Assembly: GCA_012514615.1 (NCBI GenBank)
Contig: JAAYZY010000309.1
Location: 1-7,988 of the forward strand
DNA: 7,988 nucleotides
Reading direction: 5' to 3'
Origin: Chloroflexota bacterium
Lineage (GTDB): Bacteria > Chloroflexota > Anaerolineae > DTPP01
This document shows, piece by piece, positions 1 to 6,417 of the stretch. Each line of letters opens with the position of its first letter. The stretch's first letter is position 1. The notes under the pieces were generated by a model. That model had not been told where the DNA came from and did not search any database. It was given only the letters and a program-made list of their open reading frames with translations. Both the position numbers and the translations under genes were made by a program.

Positions 1-424
<424 letters not shown>

Positions 425-445
425 TTCCCTTGGCCGCCAACTCCC

Positions 446-474
446 TGGCCCACGGGCCGTCGCCGTGGTATAAT
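446..474 (+). promoter_or_regulatory. Extended -10 promoter for purB-purH
   Basis: TGGTATAAT at 466-474 is a consensus extended -10. At 17-nt spacing the -35 would be TGGCCC (446-451), which matches the consensus at only three of six positions, so recognition probably rests on the extended -10 or an activator. The predicted start is near 481, giving a GC-rich leader of about 99 nt before the purB ATG. The box mirrors the obg -10 on the other strand. Confidence 0.65.
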
Positions 475-566
475 GCCCCGGTGTGGGGCCCAGCGGCGCG
501 GCCGTGCCAGCCCCCATCCCGTCCTCGGGGCCCCGCCGCCCCCGCAACCGAAAGCTCACCCCCTGA

Positions 567-573
567 TGGAGGT
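567..573 (+). promoter_or_regulatory. Ribosome binding site that fixes the purB start
   Basis: TGGAGGT lies 7 nt (counted from the last G of GGAGG) before the ATG at 580. The reading frame is open far upstream, so this site and the start of family homology at MATVGYEGYLSPF are what decide the start. Confidence 0.85.
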
Positions 574-579
574 ACGCGC

Positions 580-1995
580 ATGGCGACCGTCGGTTACGAA
601 GGATATCTGTCGCCGTTTTCCTGGCGCTACGGCAGCAGCGAAATGCGCCGCATCTGGTCCGAACAGCACAAGCGGCAGCTCTGGCGCCGGGTATGGGTGG
701 CCTTGGCCCAAGCCCAGAGCGCAGCCGGCCTGGTCTCCGCAGCGCAGGTAGCAGAGCTGCAAACCCATGCCGACGACATCGACGTGGCCGCCGCCTTGGC
801 CATCGAGAGCGAGATCGGCCACGACCTCATGGCGGAGCTGCGCGTCTTCGCCAGCCAGTGCCCCAGCGCCGGCGGCATCCTCCACCTGGGCGCCACCAGC
901 ATGGATATCGAAGACAACGCCGACGCCCTGCGCCTGAGAGAGTCGGCCGCCCTGCTGGCCAACCACCTGGCGGACCTGCTGGCGGCCTTCGCCGAGCGCA
1001 TCGAAGCCGAAGCCGACACGCCAGCCATGGCCTACACCCACCTGCAACCGGCTGAGCCCACCACCCTGGGGTACCGCCTCTGCCAAACGGCGCAGGACTT
1101 GCTGGGCGACCTCGAGCGCTTGCAGGCCCTCGCTCGCGGGGTGCGGGGCAAGGGGTTCAAGGGCGCGGTAGGCACCTCTGCATCTTATGTAGAGCTGTTG
1201 CACAGCGCCCCCCTCACGCCCGGCGAGATGGAGCAGCGGGCCATGGCCGCCCTGGGCCTGCCGGCCTTCCCGGTGGCCACCCAGACCTACCCCCGCCGCC
1301 AGGACTACGACTTCCTCACCGTTCTGGCCGGCGTGGCGGCCACCCTGCACAAGTGGGCGCTGGACCTGCGGATCCTGCAATCGCCGGTGCACGGCGAGAT
1401 GGCCGAGCCGTTTGGCCGAAAGCAGGTCGGTTCGTCGGCCATGCCGTTCAAGCGCAACCCGGTGGCGGCCGAGGGCATCTGCTCGTTGGCCCGCTGGGTG
1501 GCCAGCGCGCCCCAGGTAGCCTGGGACAACGCCGCCCTTTCAGCCCTGGAACGCACCCTGGATGATTCGGCCAACCGCCGCGCCATCCTGCCAGAGGCTT
1601 GCCTGGCCACCGACGAACTGTTGCGCCGCGCGGCCCGCATCGTGCGCGGGCTGCGGGTGGACCGCCAGGCGGCCCTGGCCGGGCTGGAGCGCTTCGGGCC
1701 GTTCGCCGCCACTGAGCCGGTGCTCATGGCCCTGGCCCGCGCCGGCGGCGACCGCCAGCAGGGGCACGAGGTGATCCGCGAGGCCAGCATGAAGGCATGG
1801 GAGGCGACCCGCCAGGGCCAGCCCAATCCCCTGGCCGACCTCCTGGCGGGCGATCCCTACATCGCCCAGTATGTGCCGGCGGCGGAGGTCCACCGCCTTA
1901 TGGCCGAGGGGGCGGGCACGGGCCTGGCCGCCGCCAGCACCCGGGCCTTCCTGCAGACGTTGCGTGAGACCCTGGAACACGGAGAACAGGAGTGA
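580..1995 (+). CDS. purB: Adenylosuccinate lyase
   Basis: This 471-residue cytosolic enzyme of the fumarase/aspartase superfamily splits fumarate from SAICAR (IMP synthesis, step 8) and from adenylosuccinate (AMP synthesis). Visible motifs in order: SEIGHDLMAEL with His81; LHLGATSMDIEDN (101-113); YTHLQPAEPTTLG with the catalytic-type His154; and the mobile signature loop GSSAMPFKRNP (284-294), which carries the catalytic Ser. LERTLDDSANRR (333-344), PFAATEP and GGDRQQGHEVIR follow in the C-terminal half. From memory, these last blocks, the N-terminus and the KGFKGAVGTSAS segment match animal ADSL more closely than the shorter Bacillus-type PurB; no alignment was run. Length fits that longer class. 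The frame stays open upstream to 184, but homology begins at 580. purH starts 4 nt after the stop, and its ribosome site lies in the last purB codons, so the two are a translationally coupled operon. Confidence 0.97.
   Translation: MATVGYEGYLSPFSWRYGSSEMRRIWSEQHKRQLWRRVWVALAQAQSAAGLVSAAQVAELQTHADDIDVAAALAIESEIGHDLMAELRVFASQCPSAGGILHLGATSMDIEDNADALRLRESAALLANHLADLLAAFAERIEAEADTPAMAYTHLQPAEPTTLGYRLCQTAQDLLGDLERLQALARGVRGKGFKGAVGTSASYVELLHSAPLTPGEMEQRAMAALGLPAFPVATQTYPRRQDYDFLTVLAGVAATLHKWALDLRILQSPVHGEMAEPFGRKQVGSSAMPFKRNPVAAEGICSLARWVASAPQVAWDNAALSALERTLDDSANRRAILPEACLATDELLRRAARIVRGLRVDRQAALAGLERFGPFAATEPVLMALARAGGDRQQGHEVIREASMKAWEATRQGQPNPLADLLAGDPYIAQYVPAAEVHRLMAEGAGTGLAAASTRAFLQTLRETLEHGEQE
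1988..1992 (+). promoter_or_regulatory. purH ribosome binding site inside purB
   Basis: AGGAG occupies the last codons of purB, immediately before its TGA (1993-1995), and lies 7 nt before the purH ATG at 2000. This spacing favours 2000 over the in-frame ATG at 2009 and implies coupling. Confidence 0.8.
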
Positions 1996-1999
1996 GGGA

Positions 2000-3547
<1,548 letters not shown>

Positions 3548-3560
3548 GCGCACACAGAAC

Positions 3561-3595
3561 GGGCCTCCCGCCGACCAGGCGTCGGCGGGAGGCCC
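3561..3595. terminator. Perfect 15-bp hairpin between convergent genes
   Basis: GGGCCTCCCGCCGAC (3561-3575) pairs without mismatch with GTCGGCGGGAGGCCC (3581-3595) across a 5-nt loop, CAGGC. It begins 13 nt after the purH stop and ends 11 nt before the stop of the facing CPBP gene, so it can serve both strands. Neither strand has a clear T-run after the stem: TCAGTAGG on plus, GTTCTGTG on minus. It is therefore not a textbook intrinsic terminator, though position and stability suggest it ends or protects both transcripts. Confidence 0.75.
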
Positions 3596-3606
3596 TCAGT
3601 AGGGCT

Positions 3607-4188
3607 CTACCCCATGAAGGCCAGCGCCCCGAAGGCGTTGCTGAGGCTGTGGGCCACCCAACCGGGCAGGATGCTGCCGGAGCGGTGCCGCAGCCAGCCG
3701 CAGAGCCAACCGGCCAGGAACTGGGCTGCCAGCAGCGGCCAGAGGCCCACGCTCACCAGCAACAGCAGCAGGTGCGGCAGCAGAAAGACCAGCGTCTGCA
3801 CCGTGTTGCCGACGGCGAAGCCTAGCCGCCGCACCAGCCAACCGCCCAGCAAGCCGCGGAAGAGCGCCTCTTCTCCCAGGGCCACGTAGAGCGCCTCTCG
3901 CAGAGCGGCCAGCAAGAACGACGGCAAGCCCAATGGCCAGCCGGCGTAGTAGCTCTGGGCGATGTTGGGGCTGTCCGCCAGCCCCTGGAAGAGCCCCCGG
4001 CCCAACGTGAGGAGGAACACGCCCGGCGCCGCCCCCAGCACCAGCCCCAGGACCAGGTCGGGCCAGGCAGCCAGCCGCCACCCAACGCTGGCTCGCGCAT
4101 GCGCGCCGCTGCACCCCTGCCGCCGCTGCCAGGCAATGGCCAAGAGCGAGGGCACGCAGAACAGGATCGTCTGCAACGGAATCCCCAT
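3607..4188 (-). CDS. CPBP-family intramembrane metalloprotease
   Basis: This 193-residue hydrophobic protein carries the three signature motifs of the CPBP (Abi / Rce1-like) family. These are EEALFR at residues 106-111 (EExxxR), FLLPH at 135-139 (FxxxH) and HSLSN at 180-184 (HxxxN). The Glu and His residues are the expected zinc or catalytic ligands. About five to six hydrophobic segments are visible, around residues 5-20, 44-62, 86-104, 124-146, 149-166 and 173-191. Members range from CAAX-type prenyl proteases to bacteriocin-immunity and unknown roles; no substrate can be named here. The ATG at 4188 is chosen because GGGAGG lies 5 nt before it. The in-frame ATG at 4239 lies inside lnt and would add a hydrophilic tail. 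It follows lnt by 10 nt with its ribosome site touching the lnt stop, so it is probably co-translated with lnt. Confidence 0.88.
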   Translation of the reverse strand: MGIPLQTILFCVPSLLAIAWQRRQGCSGAHARASVGWRLAAWPDLVLGLVLGAAPGVFLLTLGRGLFQGLADSPNIAQSYYAGWPLGLPSFLLAALREALYVALGEEALFRGLLGGWLVRRLGFAVGNTVQTLVFLLPHLLLLLVSVGLWPLLAAQFLAGWLCGWLRHRSGSILPGWVAHSLSNAFGALAFMG

Positions 4189-4193
4189 CCCGG

Positions 4194-4199
4194 CCTCCC
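4194..4199 (-). promoter_or_regulatory. Ribosome binding site of the CPBP gene, touching the lnt stop
   Basis: GGGAGG on the minus strand (4199..4194) overlaps the last base of the lnt TAG (4201..4199) and sits 5 nt before the ATG at 4188. It decides the start and indicates translational coupling. Confidence 0.8.
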
Positions 4200-5671
4200 T
4201 ATGCGGCCCGGCGGCGCAGCGTCCAAGGGATGAAGGCAACGAAGAACGCCAAGCCGCCCAGGCTCAGCCAGCCCAGCCAATCGCCCCAGCAGGTGTAGAG
4301 CGTGGGTCCGCCGGCCAGGGGCACGGCGGCCACCAAGGTCGCCGCCGCGCCCTCAGGGGTGATGGCCGACCCCACGACCCGCCCGAAGGGGTCCACTACC
4401 GCCGAGTTGTAGGCCACGTCGGCCATCACCACGGCCAGGCGGTGTTCGATGGCCCGGAAGACGATCTGCGTGTGCGGCACGGCGGCGATGCTGGGGCCAA
4501 AGAGCGAGGGCATGGCCACCACTTGCGCCCCACCGTCGGCCAGCCGGCGGGCGACGTCGGTGAAGTTGGCGTCGAAGCAGATCATGGTGGCAAGCCGACC
4601 ACCGTCGGTGCGGTAGGCCGGGTAGGTCCCCGAGCTCACCGTCGCGGGCTCGCCTGAGAAGACCGCCGGGTGCGTCTTGCCGTAGACGCCCAAGAAGCGG
4701 CCAGCCGGCGTCAGCACGGTGGCCTCGTTGCGGAAGCCCCCTGGCCCATCCAGCACGTAGCCGATGGCCAGGATGGCCCCGGTCTCCGCGGCCAGCCCCT
4801 GCAGCGCAGCCGTCCGCTCCACCTGGGGGTCGAAGCCCAGGGCCATCTCCGGCCAAACCACTACCTCCGCCCCCGCCGCGGCCGCCTGGCGCGTCTGCGC
4901 CGCCAGCGTCCCCAGGCGCTGCTCGGCCGAGGTGTGCGCATCGCGGTGGGCGGCGCGGGGCAGGTTGGGCTGCACCGCCGCCACCCGCACCGTCGGTCGG
5001 GCATCGCCTCGGCCGCTGTAGAGCATCAAGCTCAGGCTTCCCCACAGCGCCAAGAGGAGCGCGGTCGCGCCCAGCCAGCGCCCGGCCATGCGCGGGGGCA
5101 CTACTGGGGCCTCGCCGGGCCAACGTCGGTCCCACAAGGCCAAGGCTGCCTGCGCCAAGGCGTAGTTCCCCAGCATGATCAGCAGGTCCAGGCCGTAGAT
5201 GCCCACCAGGGAGAGTGGCTGCAGCAGCCCGGGCCAACGCCACAGGGTGTAGCCCACAAAGGCCCAGGTGCCGAAAGCCGGGACGAAGCTGCGGGCCATC
5301 TCCAAGCCCACCCAGCCCACCACGCCTTCGGGAACGAACCAGCGGTAGGCTGTCGCCTCGTGAAAACGCCGCTTGTCCCGATCCAGCAGCAAGGCCAGGG
5401 CCCCCACCGCTAGCGGCACCGCGGCCATGACGGTGCTCTTGCCGCCGAACATGGGTACCAGCAGAGCGCCCAGCCAGCCGCCAATGGTCACCGCCGGGGC
5501 CAGGCTGGCGAGCCGCCTCGGCAGGACGCGGTGTTGCGCCAGCAGCATGGGCACGAAGCCCACCCAAATGAGGGCGCCGAGGTTCCACGGGGGGAATGCC
5601 AGGGTGAGGCAGAGCGCGCTCGCTGCCGCCAAGGCCAGACCGACCACCATACGCCGCCAAGGAAGCGCCAT
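4199..5671 (-). CDS. lnt: Apolipoprotein N-acyltransferase (Lnt-like)
   Basis: This 490-residue membrane enzyme is of the Lnt type, which adds the third acyl chain to the N-terminal Cys of lipoproteins on the outer face of the cytoplasmic membrane. The N-terminal ~220 residues are hydrophobic, with segments near 8-27, 32-46, 55-75, 81-97, 133-150, 154-180 and 202-218. A nitrilase-like domain (about 228-450) follows, then a final membrane segment (465-484) and an RRR tail. The triad residues are visible: Glu275 in WPEMALG, Lys332 in GKTHP and Cys365 in ICFD; PFGRVV (428-433) is also typical. Two canonical blocks differ. The VPFGE-type segment after Lys reads AVFSGE, and the NDAWFG-type segment after Cys reads MPSLFGPS. 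The start at 5671 is chosen from GGAGG 7 nt upstream; earlier in-frame ATGs lie closer to or inside the promoter and lack such a site. A diverged Lnt or related acyltransferase is possible. Confidence 0.88.
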   Translation of the reverse strand: MALPWRRMVVGLALAAASALCLTLAFPPWNLGALIWVGFVPMLLAQHRVLPRRLASLAPAVTIGGWLGALLVPMFGGKSTVMAAVPLAVGALALLLDRDKRRFHEATAYRWFVPEGVVGWVGLEMARSFVPAFGTWAFVGYTLWRWPGLLQPLSLVGIYGLDLLIMLGNYALAQAALALWDRRWPGEAPVVPPRMAGRWLGATALLLALWGSLSLMLYSGRGDARPTVRVAAVQPNLPRAAHRDAHTSAEQRLGTLAAQTRQAAAAGAEVVVWPEMALGFDPQVERTAALQGLAAETGAILAIGYVLDGPGGFRNEATVLTPAGRFLGVYGKTHPAVFSGEPATVSSGTYPAYRTDGGRLATMICFDANFTDVARRLADGGAQVVAMPSLFGPSIAAVPHTQIVFRAIEHRLAVVMADVAYNSAVVDPFGRVVGSAITPEGAAATLVAAVPLAGGPTLYTCWGDWLGWLSLGGLAFFVAFIPWTLRRRAA

Positions 5672-5678
5672 CTCCACC

Positions 5679-5683
5679 CCTCC
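5679..5683 (-). promoter_or_regulatory. Ribosome binding site that fixes the lnt start
   Basis: GGAGG on the minus strand (5683..5679), within a longer purine-rich run, lies 7 nt before the ATG at 5671. In-frame ATGs at 5686, 5701, 5719 and 5746 lack such a site; the 5719 one overlaps the -10 box and the 5746 one lies in the -35. Confidence 0.75.
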
Positions 5684-5717
5684 CATGCTGCGCTCACCCA
5701 TCGGTCGTCGCACCGGC

Positions 5718-5746
5718 ATTATACGCGCGCTGGGCGTCTGGCGCAA
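5718..5746 (-). promoter_or_regulatory. Sigma70-type promoter for lnt-CPBP
   Basis: TTGCGC (5746..5741), a 17-nt spacer and a perfect TATAAT (5723..5718) on the minus strand. The predicted start near 5711 gives a leader of about 40 nt. Geometry and the TTG start of the -35 match the obg promoter. It sits 12 nt beyond the purN terminator, so lnt has its own transcription unit. Confidence 0.72.
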
Positions 5747-5758
5747 CCGCCCAGCAGA

Positions 5759-5785
5759 AAGCCCCCGGCGCGCGGCCGGGGGCTT
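5759..5785 (-). terminator. Rho-independent terminator after purN
   Basis: On the minus strand, AAGCCCCCGGC pairs with GCCGGGGGCTT (11 bp, loop CGCGC), followed directly by TCTGCT. The Ts of the stem end plus the next base give a short TTTCT tract. It starts 27 nt after the purN stop and lies immediately before the lnt promoter. The T-tract is short, but the stem is strong and the placement fits. Confidence 0.82.
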
Positions 5786-5812
5786 GTCTCATCGTCCATG
5801 GGTGCGCTGGCG

Positions 5813-6406
5813 TCAGCACACCGTCTGGCGGATCGCCTCCACCAACAGGCGGTGCTCCACCCCGTGGATGCGCGCCTCCAGGCTCTCCAGCGTATCGTGC
5901 GGCAGGATCGGCACCTCTTCTTGCAGGATCACCGGCCCGGCGTCCACCGCTTCATCCGGCACCAGGTGCACCATGACCCCGGTGCGCTGCGTCCGGCCGC
6001 TCTGATAGGCCTCCCAGGCCCGACGGATCGCCTCCGTGCCGGTGAACTCGCCCGGCAGCGCCGGGTGCAGGTTGATGACGCGGTTGGGGAAGCGGTGCAG
6101 GAACAGGTTACCCAGGACGTGCATCCAGCCAGCCAAGACGACCCACTCCGCGCCGTACCCCTCCAAGAACTGCGCCAGGTCGGCGTCGTAGGCCGGCCGG
6201 CCGCGGCCGTCTTCCAGGTAGGGCCGCAACCGGTGCACCAAAGTGGGCACGCCAGCCCTCTGGGCCCGCTGCAGGCCAAAGGCCCCCGGCCGGTTGGACA
6301 CCACCAAGCAGACCTCCACCCCCGGCAGGCTGCCTGTCGCGGCGGCATCCAGAATCGCCTGCAGGTTGGAGCCGCTGCCGGAGATCAGCACCGCCAGTCG
6401 CGTCAC
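5813..6406 (-). CDS. purN: Phosphoribosylglycinamide formyltransferase (GART)
   Basis: This 197-residue enzyme transfers the formyl group of 10-formyl-THF to GAR, step 3 of purine synthesis. GSGSNLQAI (10-18) is the phosphate-binding loop. INLHPALPG (111-119) holds the catalytic Asn112 and His114, and VDAGPVILQEEVPI (154-167) holds the catalytic Asp155. The segment after the His, HPALPGEFTGTEAI, differs from the HPSLLPxFxG form of E. coli. From memory it resembles the fungal Ade8 form; no alignment was run. The start is a GTG at 6406..6404, chosen because AGGAG (6417..6413) lies 6 nt upstream and GxxxxLISGSGSN follows at the expected distance. It follows the PurD-PurM frame by only 9 nt after the stop and is in the same reading frame, so it must be the second gene of that operon. 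A terminator follows. Confidence 0.96.
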   Translation of the reverse strand: MTRLAVLISGSGSNLQAILDAAATGSLPGVEVCLVVSNRPGAFGLQRAQRAGVPTLVHRLRPYLEDGRGRPAYDADLAQFLEGYGAEWVVLAGWMHVLGNLFLHRFPNRVINLHPALPGEFTGTEAIRRAWEAYQSGRTQRTGVMVHLVPDEAVDAGPVILQEEVPILPHDTLESLEARIHGVEHRLLVEAIRQTVC

Positions 6407-6412
6407 GCCTTT

Positions 6413-6417
6413 CTCCT
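6413..6417 (-). promoter_or_regulatory. purN ribosome binding site overlapping the purDM stop
   Basis: AGGAG on the minus strand (6417..6413) shares its first two bases with the TAG stop (6418..6416) of the upstream fusion and sits 6 nt before the GTG start of purN. Terminating ribosomes would uncover or reuse this site. Confidence 0.82.

Noticed and set aside
481..566. Possible riboswitch or attenuator in the purB leader
   Set aside because: Short complementary GC blocks exist (GCGGCG 493-498 with CGCCGC 534-539, and the palindrome CGGGGCCCCG at 526-535). However, no known riboswitch core is visible, and such pairing is expected by chance at this GC content.
4189..4239. Earlier start of the CPBP gene at ATG 4239
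   Set aside because: It overlaps lnt by 41 nt, adds a hydrophilic tail and lacks a ribosome site. The ATG at 4188 has GGGAGG 5 nt upstream.
4353..5660. A 435-codon minus-strand frame overlapping lnt in another frame
   Set aside because: Composition is Gly, Arg, Pro and His rich with no motifs, whereas the lnt frame carries a complete Lnt architecture and triad.
5672..5746. Earlier starts of lnt at 5746, 5719, 5701 and 5686
   Set aside because: 5746 and 5719 fall in the -35 and -10 boxes. The others lack a ribosome site as good as that of 5671.
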